In this document: piece by piece, positions 45,901-56,903 of the stretch
Numbering within the stretch: the first letter of the stretch is position 1
How the letters are laid out: every line of letters begins with the position of its first letter
Notes under the pieces: generated by a model
Seen by the model: the letters and a program-made list of their open reading frames with translations, nothing else
Told to the model about the DNA's origin: nothing
Database searches by the model: none
Program-made: the position numbers and the translations under genes
Source of the DNA: Plenodomus lindquistii
Lineage: Eukaryota > Ascomycota > Dothideomycetes > Pleosporales > Leptosphaeriaceae
Assembly: GCA_025504975.1 (NCBI GenBank)
Contig: JANUWI010000003.1
Span: 2,046,001 to 2,110,000 of the forward strand
Reading direction: 5' to 3'
Length of the DNA stretch: 64,000 nt

Positions 45901-47939
45901 ATATTGATGAGATCTCGGAAGACTCTTATCACGATGTTGACGAAGCGCCTCATGAAGCGCCTGAAGCTCAACGACCAGCTGCCTCTCAGGCAACTGCTGC
46001 TCCTGTAGCACCGCCTGAAGCAGCACCCACAGCTGTACGACGAGTACGCCTACCTCCTCCGCGCTCTACAACAACTAGAGACGGATCACCTGTTCGCAGG
46101 AGCAGGAGAGTCCGTGGGGAGGATCCTGATGCCCCGGCATCAGGGAGCAACACTGCTCCTGGAGCATACTTTGTATACGATCCTTCGAACAGGATTAATA
46201 CAGGGGATCTCCTCCAGGACCTCTTGAGCAGAGCCTCCACTCGTGCTCACCAAGAACACGCCACCATTCACGCAGTGATTGGAGCGGCTATTCATGGGAC
46301 CACCAGATCCCAAAACTCAAAAATTGGAAGGATCCACCGAGATGAGCTTCCAAAGCTCCCTACCAAATGGAAGGATCTCCATACACACTCTTTTGGACCA
46401 TTGTTTTACCAAGCTTGCGACCGAGAGATCAACACGCTCCGTTCCAAAGGCACCTGGAAGATTATAGAGCGCTCCGCAGCCCAAAAGCGGCCGCTCCCTC
46501 TCAAATGGGTATTCACTTACAAGCTTGACAAAGACGGATATTTCCTGAAGTGTAAAGCCCGGATAGTAGTACGAGGTGATCTCCAGCTTGTTGACACGCT
46601 CCACTCAACGTACGCTGCAACGCTCGCGTCTCGCACCTTCCGGCTAGCCATAGCTATTGCAGCTCACCGAGACTTTGAGATAGACCAGTACGACGTTGTT
46701 GGAGCATTCCTAAATGCCTCCATGGATCACCAAGACGACGTTGTTTGTGAGCTACCAGATGGCTACAAACTCGCAGGCAAGTGCGTACTACTGCTCCGAG
46801 CCTTGTACGGCCTCCGCGACTCACCACTCCTGTGGTACCGGGAGCTCTCCGCAACCCTCAAACAGCTCGGCTTAATCGCCTCAAAAGAAGAACCGTGTCT
46901 CTTCTACACGCCTGATCGGAAGATCTACTTGCTCTTCTACGTTGACGATATCCTGATCATGTATCACCGAAGTGATGTTACACAAGCTCACCAGGTGGTA
47001 ACAACTCTTAAGGACAAATATCAGATAGAGGACAAGGGATCAATTGAGTGGTTTCTAGGGATACGAGTGATCAGGGATCGAGTGAAAAAGACGATCTCAC
47101 TCGTCCATGACGAGTACATTGACAAGATCTCGAAGAAGTTCAGTGTAGCAGACTCTGCCCACTTTCCCGACACGCCGCTCCCGAGCTCTGAGCTGGAAAA
47201 GAGCACCGGAGAAGCCACCAAACAGCAGATCAAGGAGTATCAGGAGATGATTGGATCTATCCTGTACACTGCTATAATGGTGCGCCCGGACGTCGCGTTT
47301 GCCGCCTCCAAACTCTCACAATATCTCACCAACCCTGCCCCACAGCACTTCAAAGCTGCCCACCGGACGATCCTATATCTCTACCGAACGAGGTATCACG
47401 CAATACAGTACGGCCAGGGTGACTCAAAGCTCATGATATGCAGCGATGCTTCTTTTGCGGACGACGTTGAGACACGACGCTCATCCCAGGGCTATATTGT
47501 TATGCTCTATGGAGGAGTAATCATGTGGAAAGCAGCTCGTCAAGCAACTGTCACAACGTCAACAACTGAAGCTGAGCTACTATCTCTCGAGCACGTCGCC
47601 AAAGAGTCAATGGGGCTCCGAAGATTCCTCCAGGAGCTCCACGTACCCGTACCCGAGCCATACGAGATCTTCTGTGACAATCAACAAACAATCCGGCTTG
47701 TTGTGGGTGAGGGAGAACGTATCACCACAAAGCTACGACACGTTGATATACAGAACATGTGGCTCAGGCAAGAATATGAAAAGGGATCCTTCACGATCAG
47801 CTACCTCCCCACAAACGAGATGCCAGCAGATGGGCTCACCAAAAATCTCCCCAAACAATCTTTCAATACTTTCAAGGATCATTTGAGGCTACAAGACACA
47901 AAAGCTGAGATCACGACATCACCAGAGCAAGATAAGTAA
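42954..47939 (+). CDS. Copia Gag-Pol polyprotein, 1661 aa
   Basis: Single intact frame from the ATG at 42954. Residues 1-340: Gag, with a short Cys/His cluster (CPCNRDHKWSPKDC, about 262) in place of a canonical CCHC knuckle. About 372: protease segment TILDNGGALHLVNS, with Asn after the catalytic Asp where Ser/Thr is usual. About 525-570: integrase HHCC (WHARSGHLGP ... CEHC). Integrase core D (WDLFD, about 589), D (QDND, about 652), E (ERAGKE, about 693). An acidic/proline linker spans about 850-1100. Reverse transcriptase from KWVFTYKLDKDG (about 1183) to FYVDDILIM (about 1329). RNase H from SDASFADD (about 1496), with TEAELLSL and DNQQT. The order PR-IN-RT-RH defines Ty1/copia. No stop or frameshift, so it is probably mobilisation-competent unless the protease change matters. 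Confidence 0.95.
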   Translation: MATTYLLNSPADWPNWFLQYQLLAMNQGVWQYCDPDEELVAAPHDDRPDEPDSPTKDDIELFKIEAAQYKIRESQWLIKSKKLEAMWKWINTTVEPNLLQPYLLDIVATETVTPQALAKALKEGLAPGEDSTKNQVRAEYRAHLRKARTANNASRWQQEWTLLYKKARAYKLNEVEGQIAIHDYLDALTPKLSPDWARSMHRKIIEDGVLGRTTGTLTLEQIGRVYSELLHQHTLRTGNRGEGIFLTVDTDNSLTGASGSATCPCNRDHKWSPKDCHQVRAALTDKPYKMGDEKKKKLLARLNEPQFKSLKKAVRAKSSTDKQDGKAESGESGSFPGAIQAALIDPRLSGPTTTHGAYSTMDFDAHPLSESTILDNGGALHLVNSVDRLEPGTFKKSRGISTVEAGTQSFQISGTGTRVMKNVLTGARGERTEDLVLLNVAVVEGFHVNIVSEALLQSKGAWYLGLDATLRYGSYEKSVVLAQLMRKQNLTFIEYKPITVYSLAMSTISAPTKRSFTTYPRSDSEELWHARSGHLGPEALRALVKHARGVRINGISRKKCEHCAVTHASQVISRRPRERPARPYWRVSWDLFDMPRGSSGEQWILVIKDDYSSKLHTYSLMGKGVKEILSIFKTFWSMIRTQYKLEICVIMQDNDAATLPWRGSSDFEIWMENMGIKSESSPPYTHEPNGGPERAGKEIVTKQIKMRIAANLPEELWPYVVEAATWLHNMSPSRAQDMRSPNETLFQWFRGWFKWYQPAQIKLWTADLRPDWSGIYAYGCRAYPLNRDRAAGRHKRSFKVTPRGHIGYLVGYRSSNIYKIWIPELNSVITTRNVTFDEDLFYNPEEPAPQATEELQRIVSVLEIEEDEPEDLDWLDQLLEAANEPDNTGVVLHESNPAHQLGGGEDTAAANDLDGRPDYQALQEPLPPLVARSASASQRINADSNGPSGLYTPEPTPDPIRPGYHGSSPRDEPHPVGAGPLPDIDEISEDSYHDVDEAPHEAPEAQRPAASQATAAPVAPPEAAPTAVRRVRLPPPRSTTTRDGSPVRRSRRVRGEDPDAPASGSNTAPGAYFVYDPSNRINTGDLLQDLLSRASTRAHQEHATIHAVIGAAIHGTTRSQNSKIGRIHRDELPKLPTKWKDLHTHSFGPLFYQACDREINTLRSKGTWKIIERSAAQKRPLPLKWVFTYKLDKDGYFLKCKARIVVRGDLQLVDTLHSTYAATLASRTFRLAIAIAAHRDFEIDQYDVVGAFLNASMDHQDDVVCELPDGYKLAGKCVLLLRALYGLRDSPLLWYRELSATLKQLGLIASKEEPCLFYTPDRKIYLLFYVDDILIMYHRSDVTQAHQVVTTLKDKYQIEDKGSIEWFLGIRVIRDRVKKTISLVHDEYIDKISKKFSVADSAHFPDTPLPSSELEKSTGEATKQQIKEYQEMIGSILYTAIMVRPDVAFAASKLSQYLTNPAPQHFKAAHRTILYLYRTRYHAIQYGQGDSKLMICSDASFADDVETRRSSQGYIVMLYGGVIMWKAARQATVTTSTTEAELLSLEHVAKESMGLRRFLQELHVPVPEPYEIFCDNQQTIRLVVGEGERITTKLRHVDIQNMWLRQEYEKGSFTISYLPTNEMPADGLTKNLPKQSFNTFKDHLRLQDTKAEITTSPEQDK

Positions 47940-48050
47940 TTGTTTGATGATCCCCATTTGTATTTGTACAATATAATACATGGGCCGAAGCCCGTCCTTG
48001 AAGAATTTGTGGGCCACGCCCAGCAGCAGCGCCCGGGGGGGGAGCCAGAT

Positions 48051-48927
48051 CTACCTCATCACCTCATCAACGAGCTCACCGATCAACCTCTTGACGTTTT
48101 CACGTCGTGAAGGAAGACCGGCTCGCTCGCCGGCAGCAGGGGCCGCGCCGAAGGCAGGAAGCTCATCCTCTTCCTCCTTCAGCACCTTCAAGAGCAGACG
48201 GAGCTCACGGCGAGGGCGCCTGAGCTCGTCTTTACTTGCCCCTGTAGCCTTGAGGGCAATGAACGCCTGGGAGCGGCGGAGGGCGAGGGCGGGGCTATAC
48301 TAGGATCAGCGAAGCTCACTTAACTAATGAGATTGTCTACTTACACGGGTTGGCACGAATGCCCAGAGGCGCAGAGCCAGCAGCTCTTGCTGCGGGTCCC
48401 GTCGTGGTCCCAGCAGCGCCCATCGCCTCGTGCGAGGGCGCTGCGCACGCAGCCCAAGCAGGGAACAGCGCGCTCCTCCGTGGGATCACCACGACGGGAC
48501 CGCGCACCAGCCGGCGTAGCAGCAGCAGCAGCAGCAGCACGCTCCGCCTCTTCCTCCTCCTTTTTCTTCCCCTTCTTGGGGGTGCGGGGGGGGGGCGGCG
48601 CAGAGCGGGGAGAGCGGGGGGGTTGGGGGAGACATGAGACTCCCCAGAGGAGGAGGAAGTCTCAGAGGTCTCCCCACCCGAAGACTCAGGCGGGGGAGGC
48701 GAGGGGGTGCGCTTCTTGCGCGGGCGACCGCGCAAGCGCGGAGCGGGCGTGGGCGAGGGCGAGGGCGAGGGCGAGAGCGCAGCGCGCCGAGCGCGCGCAG
48801 CAGCGACGCGGGCGCGGGCAGCTTTCTGGGCTTTGGACTACGTTGAAATGGCGTTAGCAGAAGATCTACAAGCGCAAGGGAGCCTTGCGTGGGAGGATAC
48901 AGGGATATGGGTACTAACAAGGGCCAT
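48051..48927 (-). pseudogene. Antisense spliced gene in the copia element: Cys-rich probable zinc-binding protein, one-base frame break
   Basis: Minus-strand exons 48927-48919 (ATG in CACCATGGCC context), 48825-48345 and 48294-48051. Introns have CTAAC branch/CAG acceptor and GTAAGT/TATAG ends. Exon 2 opens KAARARVAAARARR, then SP-repeats, RGRPRKKRTPSPPPPESS and a Ser/acidic stretch. A run of ten C (plus strand G, 48586-48595) follows, after which the next frame reads TPKKGKKKEEEEAER. That frame continues into a Cys/His module C-x2-C-x11-C-x10-C-x2-C-x5-C (CLGC ... CWLCASGHSC) and a helical tail (SQAFIALKATGA ... VKRLIGELVDEVMR). One added base makes 245 codons. The break may be real, a slippage site or a sequencing error. 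Function unknown. The plus-strand frames here are shadows. Confidence 0.6.
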
Positions 48928-49126
48928 GGTGTTGATGGATACGGATCAAAACAGAAGCTCGGCCGACAATCAATTTTACCGGGCTCGGTATCGGGTCAAC
49001 TACCTCCGACGTGCGCCAAGCAACGCAACAGAACTTTCAGTCACGCCGGATCTCACAGTACAGCAGCCTCAAACGCTCTACAAGGCTCAACACCACCGAT
49101 ATTGAGCAGCTCAATCCGCCGTAACT

Positions 49127-49134
49127 GGGGGGTG
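49127..49134 (+). promoter_or_regulatory. Copia polypurine tract
   Basis: A G-rich tract (GGGGGGTG) abuts the 3' LTR and is the expected primer for plus-strand DNA synthesis. It is short and ends with a T, so it is approximate. Confidence 0.55.
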
Positions 49135-49316
49135 TGTTGCACGTACACGGTACTCAGCCAACGCTGTATCCACCTGATCTCGGAATCTTCCGTGAAGCTC
49201 CCCTGCTTCTACCCACGTGATCCTACGTAGCAAGGGTATATATAGTACAATCTCTTCCTAGCTAGCAATACAATGATCTATCTCCCGATTATTCCTGAGC
49301 ACCCATTTCTACAACA
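49135..49316 (+). repeat. Copia 3' LTR
   Basis: Identical to 42645-42826. Followed by CTATT (49317-49321), the second copy of the target duplication. Confidence 0.95.
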
Positions 49317-49375
49317 CTATTATACAACCCTTGCTCTGCATATTAGTACCCTTACAGGAGTTACGCTTTACGTGT

Positions 49376-49398
49376 AGAAAAAGATTTTTCCCGATATA
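49376..49398 (-). repeat. Right terminal inverted repeat of the giant element
   Basis: The reverse complement begins TATATCGGGAAAAATC and continues T-rich, matching 14453-14476. RIPed gypsy-side DNA resumes immediately afterwards. Confidence 0.75.
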
Positions 49399-52300
49399 AC
49401 CTACTTAGACTTTCTATTACTCTAGACTTTTATAGATATTATTACTAAATCTTGTTTTATATTAGAGTACGCTTAGATAAAATAGTACTTACTAGATTTT
49501 TAAAATTATTAAAGTAGTCTAGTTTATAGTTAGTAGTAGACTATATAGACTTACTACGTTATAAACTTAAGTTTAAAGGTAGTAGTAGTAGTAGTAGTAG
49601 AATAGACATGCTAGTAGTATATAGCGTTCTATAACTCTAGTTAATATCTTTAGAGTTAAAGTATATATAAAATAGTTAGCTAGATATTAGTTATAGTTTT
49701 AAACTTAATTTTATCTAGTAAATTATAGTTAGTATATAAAGCGTGCTTTAATATAGTAGTTATATATATATAGTATTTATAGTTCTATTTTAAGCTAATT
49801 ATATATTCTATTATTATGTATATTAGTTATAGGTATTAAGTATAGTTTAATTATTATATATATTTTAAATATGCTAACTAGTACGCGTTTTATAATATAA
49901 TAGTATACTCTTTTTAAACTTTATTAGACTTTTATATAGACTAAAAGTAAGTAATAGAAAAGCATTATATATATTCTAGATAGATAGTAGGTGTTTACTA
50001 AAACTTAGTGTAGTTAATAGAGACTAAAAGAAAATAGGTGTATAAAATACTTAGAAGCTAAAAAAAAGTTATTATTTAATTTACGCTATGCTAAATCTAA
50101 TTATTACTTAGCGTTACTTTTTATTACTATATATTAGTATAGAATATTTACTATAATAAATAGACTTTATATATACCTAGACTCTTCTCTCTATAATAAA
50201 TATAAATTAAGTTTTTTTATTAGTAAAAAAGTCTATAATAGTACTATACTATTAAAACGTAGCGTTAACCTTTATCTAAACCTATTAGTTATCTTATTTA
50301 ATGTAGTAAAACAAAATATCTACTACTAGGTTAAATAGTAAGTTTTAATAGATTACTACTATAAACTTATTATATTCTATATTATTTACTAGCGCGGTGT
50401 CTTCTATAGTAGAGCTATAAAGTAAATTCTTACTATAGATAAAAATAAATACTATACACTCTATATTATATATAAGTATTATTATAGGTATCTATATTAA
50501 AGTATATAGTATTATAAATATAGTTACGCTGTATACTTAAGTATTACGTTAGAAAAAAGTAGAGAGAGTTATAGGTATTTATATTTAACTTTAATACGTT
50601 ATATTATAGTTATAGTACTTTACTATAAGTATAATAACCTTATATTATTAAATACTATTAAAAGTAGTATAACTACTACTATATCTAGATATAACTATAG
50701 AACCTAGTTATAGTAGTCTATTTTATATAGAACGCGTTTTTAAACTATAGCTAAAAAGACTCTATAATAGTATTATGTTTTTAAAACTATAGTATATATA
50801 GTAGTATTTATTCTAGAATATATTAAACAAGCTATATAGATAGGTTTATAAATTTAATATATTTAATATAGTATAAAAAGGTATAGAGTAGTAGAATATA
50901 TATAGTAAATCTATCTAGTACTATATATATAAAATGCTTAGCGTTTAATATAGCTATTTTTATACTAGTAGCTAATAATAATTTAGATAATACCTATCTA
51001 GATACGCTTTTAATACGTATAAATAGCATAGAATTATATAGTTTAGAGTTTAGTAAATAGTTCTATTTAATATTATACTATTATAGTTACTAGGTATATA
51101 ATAGAAATTTTAATACTATTTTATATATTTAAGTTTTTATATAAATATACATTTAGCTTTATTTAAACTTTATATATACTATAATGTATATATACTATTA
51201 CTAGCAGTATAAACTATATATAGAATACGTTTCTATAATAAATAGATAATATATTATTTAATCTATTCTATATCTGCTTTTTCTTTTTATACGCTTGTAT
51301 TATACTCCTCTACTTTTTTATAAAGTTTAGAGAATACTAAGTATTATATTTATTCTAGTCTATATAATTATTTACTAAGTAAGTTATATCTCTATTTTTA
51401 CTTTTATAGAGTAGTTCTTTTAGTATAAAGTTTATAGGCTGTAAGATAAACGCTATATTATATACTTAGAAAGCTCTAAGCTTATATAGATGTACTATAG
51501 TATTATAAAATTAGTAGTAAACTATTATTATACTATTAACTTTATTAAATACAGCTTTATTATTAAACTATATAGTCTCTATAAAAGCGTATTAGTACTA
51601 CTTTCTTAGTGCCTTTATAGTGTCCTTCTCTTCTAGTAGCGTAAAAACTAGATAAACTTAGCTTAGTAGGTAGCTAAATATAAAGTAGTTATCTTTATTA
51701 TCTAGTTTTATATACTTTTAAACCTAGATAAAGTCTTTCTATTCTCTTTTAAACATGCAGTAATTAGTTAAATAACAGACTATAAGTTTTTCTCTAGTAT
51801 TTAAATTATTTACGCTTTTACCTATACCTACCTAGTATATAATAGATTAACTAATCTATATCTTTATACTCTATACCTATATATTATTTATCTTTTATTT
51901 ATTTTTATTTTTATTTATAATTAGTATGCAGTTGCGCTTTATCTATTAGACTATAATATAAATAGTAACTACTACTAGAAAGTCTAGATAAAATAGATAA
52001 TTTACTACTTTACTAATAGTTATAGTTTTTATATAGTTAGAAATAGGCGTAATAGACTACTTAAGTTTAAATATTATTACTAGAGCAGTAACTCTAACTA
52101 TATAAACTTCTATATTATAATCTATTTAGGTTTATAGGCTACTATCTGCATACATCTACTTATATTTAAAAGTAAAAAAGATAGTACGCTTTAAATTGTA
52201 AATATAGATCTATTATAGAAAGTAATAATAGTTTATTATTTAATAGAACTATTTAATTATATTACTATAAAACACCTTTCTATTAGTTCTAGTATCTAGT

Positions 52301-55300
52301 CTATCTAATAATCTAAAATATTTAATATTACTAATTATATAGAATAGAGCGTGCTATTTTAAAAAATAGAAGTATTTATTTAAGTAGTATAAGCAGAATT
52401 CCTTTTTATATACGTCTATTTAGTTAATAGCGCTCTATATATAATTAAAAGTAGTAGTATTATAGTATTAGTAGAATATAATAGCTATAAAATTATATAC
52501 AGCGTAGATAAACTGTATAGTATAAAAAGTATATAAGTATAATAAAAAAAATATAACTACTATAAGCTATTAGGTAATAACCTTTTACTTTTTTCTAGTT
52601 TACTATTTCTATTTACTATAATTTAGTATTACGTTGTTGCCTATCTAATATAGTAGCTATTAAAAGTATTTATTTAGCTATTCTAGTTCTAACGCTTTTT
52701 AAATATAAGTATTATCCTTTACTTACTCTTACCTAAAAACTTTCTTTTTAGAGAGCTTTTTAATCTAGCTTAGTGTATGCTATAGAAGACTTTTAAAAAG
52801 TAAATAAAGTATATTAGTTAGTATTCTCTAGTATACATTAAACCTAGCGTGTTTCTAAATAAAGTAAACTTTTAAATATACCTAGCTTAGATTACCTATT
52901 AGTATATTTTTATATATTTATAGTTTTTACTACATCTACATCTGTAGGTTATTACGCTATAGGTATTCTGTGTAAAGATTCTTTTAATTACTAGGTAGAA
53001 TGCTATACTAAGTATAGTACTATTTAAATTTAACTTCTAATATAAAAACTTGCTTTTTATAGTCTATAAAAATATATAATAATATTAGATAGTAGTATTA
53101 GCTTTAATTATTAGTGTAATGTAAAGTAAGTCTATAGATAGAGTAGTATTCTAGAGCTAGAGTCTAGTAAAAATAATAATAAAATAGTAGATAGATAGAA
53201 TATACACGTTTTAATATATAATCTATTATATGCTAGTAAACTTTTTTTTTACTAATACTAGTAATAATAGGTATAAATTCTATAAAAATAGTACTAGGCG
53301 TAAGTTTTTTACGTTAAGCTTTATAACTAAAGTTACTAATAGAGAGATATACTAGCTACGCAGTAATATTACTAGAATAGTATAATAACTAGGTTTTATC
53401 TATAGATATAATAATAGAGACTACTATACTACTAGGTAGTAGTCTAGTCTATATTTTCTACTACTAATTAGCTAAGTAGATATTATAGTATACGCGTACC
53501 TTTAGAGTATCCTTTTTATTATATATATGTATAGAAGTATAAACTATCTCTAATATAAATAGTCTATACTCTAAAATAAAAGCTATTACTTTAATAATAT
53601 TTTAGTATAGTATATAGTACTTAGACTTAGTATCCTTTATAATATCTATAGAAATTATCTTTTATATCTATACTTTATTTTTTACACTGCTATCTAGTAA
53701 AAATAGTCTACTTTTCTAATTTTTTATGTTTAAAAATTTAAAAAGATTGTATATTAGTTCTATATAGGAATTCTTTATAAAGTTATTTATATTACTCTCT
53801 ATAGCTCTAATACAATTTAGCTATATTATAAACGTGTAGTTATAGTTAGACTAGAAGCTAGTAAATATAAACGTTTTTTATCTATTAGTAGATGTTTTAT
53901 AATATACTACTTTATATACCTAAATAGTACTTAGACTATAGATAGAATAATACTTCTAGTAGAAATGCTATTATAGGTAAAGGTTTTATAGTATAACTAA
54001 AAAATAGTAGACTATAGCTAAGTTTTTGCCTAGCTTACTACGCTAAAGTTAGATATAAAAAGGCTATTTTCTATACTACTCTCTTTTTTTATATAGCTAA
54101 TAGAGTTAGTGCTGTTCTAGGTAGCTATAAAAAAACTAATATCTAGTAAAATAGTATTACTTTTATATATCTCTAATATATCTATCTCTAGAAATTCTAT
54201 TACTATAGTATAGTCTTTGCGTTTATTATAGCTTAGTATAAAGCGTTTATTTTTATATAAAAAGGTTATAGTAATAGAATAAAAGAGAGCTATTTAGTAT
54301 TTTAAATATAACCTAGTAGTAACTCTAATATGCTTTTACTAGAAGTTTTGCTACTAGCTAGTTTAAAAAAGCCTATTAAGCGCGCGGCTGTATTTTGTAG
54401 TTAAATTAAACCTATTATATAGATAATAATAGGTTAGATGTATTATAGAATATAGCTACTTTTTATAAGCTTACTAGTATTTATATAAACTACTTATATA
54501 AAAAAAGACTTTATAGTACTAGTTATAGATTTATAAAGAATCTATATTATATTAACACGTATATAAATATATATTACAAGTTAAATTATAGTAGATATTA
54601 CGTAGTTAGTAATATTTATAGTAAGTTATAAGTAGAATTTACTATATAGGTACCTAAATATAGTAGGTAGCGTATTACTTTTATAACTTTATATTATATA
54701 ACGCGTATACTTTTTCTATACCTAGCGCTATAACTATTATAATAGCCTAATAAATAATCTATTATATATAAAAACTTATAATTTAAACTACTTGCCTATA
54801 GTAAAACTAGACGCACGTATAGATATAAAGTTTAGACTAGTAAAAATAGTTTTCTATTTAAAGTTATTACTTATGCTACTTAATTTTTTTATATACTCCT
54901 CTATATAACTATAGTTATATTTAATAGCCTTTTTAACAGCTGTCTATAAACTAGTTATAGGCTATACTATTAATAAAACCTATATAAATACTTAGTTTTA
55001 CCTAATAAAGTAATTCTAGTATAGTATAAAAGCTACTAGAAAGTCTATAGTATATAGTTATTATTAATTTCTAGCTAAACCTAGATATTAACACTGTTTA
55101 TAAAAAGTAGCTAGCTAGACTACTCTAATTAGGCTTTTTTTACTCGCTTCTTTTAGCACCTAATTCCTTTTTAAAACTCTAAAAGGAGTAGTAATAGGGA
55201 TTTTGTTACTTTTATACTTTAGATTAAATTAACTAAAATCTTCCTACTTTAAACCTCTAGAGTTATAAAGTATAAAAGTGTATTCTTTAATACCTTTAAA

Positions 55301-56657
55301 TAAAGTTAATAGAAAGTAGCTATAGGCTTTACTTTATCTATAATAGTTATAGTTAAACTTAAAGTTACCTAAAACCTCTATTTCTATATTTTATAACTAG
55401 CGCTGCTACTAGAACTACTAACTCTATATTATTAGAGACTCTGTATTATTAAAGCTTTATTATAAAAAAGAGTACTATAAAGTTTAATAAAAGGTCTAAA
55501 AATTAAAACCTAGGTTCTATTTACTATAGTAAGCTAAGTTATAACCTTAGCTAAACTATAGTTAATATTTACTAGTAATAAAAACCTTTTTTACTAAGTC
55601 TTCTAATATAATACCTAATAATTAGTTAATATTATTAAGATAGTGCTTAGCTAGCTAAAAAGTATTATCTAAATTAATTACTAATTAGCTTTTAGAAAAA
55701 TATAAGTATATACCTATTTATATACTCTATACTAGTTAACTATTACTATACTAAGCCTTTAAAGTCTGCAGCTACAGACTAATCTAGTAAGTATAGTAAA
55801 TTTATTAAATTTAGTAGACACGTAAAATTTAATAAAACTAGATAGACTAAGCTTTATAGAAAGCGTAATATCTAAACGCACTAAGCGTAATAATTTAGAG
55901 AACTAAAGTTCTAAGCGCTATACTTAATATAAAAATATATATACTAAATATAAAGTGTTATAGTTATAACTACTAAGTATATAAAAAAAGCTACTAGAAG
56001 GTTATAAGTTTTTAATAACTTTCTAGCCTATTATATAGCTAATAAGAGTAAACGTCACTAGCTTTTATATAGAGTAAAAAAGAAAAGCTAATATAGAACT
56101 ATTATTATGTTATTAGGTAGGCTACTAACTCTCTACTAAAAATATAGTTAATACTATTAGAAGCGCTAGTTAGACTATAGATATTTAAAATATAACTAGT
56201 CTATAATAGAGCTAATTATATATCTAAAAATAAAACTATTACTAAGTTTAATAGCGTTAGAGTAGATAAGCTACGTATTTTTTAAAGCTTTTAAAGCCTT
56301 TAGATTAGATATACTATATATCCTTTAATTTTTTAAAGCTTTTAAATTAGATATACTATATATTTTTTAATTCTTTAAAGCCTTTAGATTAGATATACTA
56401 TATATCTTTTAAACTTTTAAAGCTTTTAGAGTAGATAAGCTGCGTACTTTCTAAAGCCTAATATATCTACTATATATTACTACTCTAGTAAGCAGCTCTA
56501 ACTATAATATACTCTAATAAGTAATATAAAGTTACGCCTATAATAGGTAATATACCTAGTAAATATATTAGTAAATAGACTATATAAAAGAAGTAAAGGC
56601 TTAGTTCTAGAAGTATAATTAAACTAGAATAACGCCTATAACACGTAATAGATTAAC

Positions 56658-56903
56658 AGCGCTAGTAATAAGCAGCTTTAGTAGCGCTAGTAATAAATAG
56701 CTTTAATAGCGCTAGTAATAAGTAGCTTTAGCAGCGCTAGTAATAAATAGCTTTAGCAGCGCTAGTAATAAATAGCTTTAATAGCGCTAGTAATAAATAG
56801 CTTTAGCAGCGCTAGTAATAAATAGCTTAGTAATAAATAGCTTTAGTAGCGCTAGTAATAAATAGCTTTAGTAGCGCTAGTAATAAATAGCTTTAGTAGC
56901 GTA
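56658..56903. repeat. 24-bp minisatellite, about 10 units
   Basis: Unit AGCGCTAGTAATAAATAGCT plus TTAG/TTAA, repeated about ten times with few differences and one shortened unit near 56825. The retained GCGC in a RIPed environment is notable. Confidence 0.8.

Larger units (their letters stand above)
42645..49316 (+). mobile_element. Ty1/copia LTR retrotransposon, complete and young (6672 bp)
   Basis: Two 182-bp LTRs are identical over their whole length and start TGTTGC and end ACAACA. They have a 5-bp CTATT duplication, a half-tRNA-iMet primer-binding site directly after the left LTR, and a G-rich tract before the right one. One intact Gag-Pol frame is present with no RIP signature. An antisense gene fills the space between pol and the 3' LTR. 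It is inserted near the right end of the giant TIR element; after the right LTR only 82 bp of that element remain before the TIR end. Confidence 0.95.
14453..49398. mobile_element. Giant TIR-bounded DNA element (candidate Plavaka/KDZ-type), about 28.3 kb without its copia insert
   Basis: The boundary is an abrupt switch from RIPed AT-rich DNA to normal-composition DNA at both ends. Each junction has an inverted repeat beginning TATATCGGGAAAAAT followed by a T-rich tract (14453-14476 and 49376-49398). The flanking TATA is compatible with a 2-4 bp target duplication but is ambiguous in this sequence. Contents in order: DUF6532/ubiquitin-like gene (minus), Rad5-like pseudogene (minus), small unknown gene (minus), Plavaka transposase (minus), truncated pogo DDE gene (plus), two C-A gene pairs (plus), then the nested copia. 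Thirty-one GTACTGT-N4-ACAGTAC palindromes lie only within it. The first and last are 425 and about 480 bp from the two termini (copia removed). No Starship-type captain gene was seen. Assignment of the TIRs to the Plavaka transposase is inference. Confidence 0.7.

Noticed and set aside
48303..49105. Plus-strand open frames in the copia 3' region
   Set aside because: They are GC-rich, low-complexity shadows of the antisense spliced gene, which has splice sites, a good start context and a Cys/His module.
14453..49398. Starship-type giant element
   Set aside because: Size and cargo are suggestive, but there is no DUF3435/tyrosine-recombinase captain at either end, and the termini are inverted repeats next to a Plavaka-type transposase.
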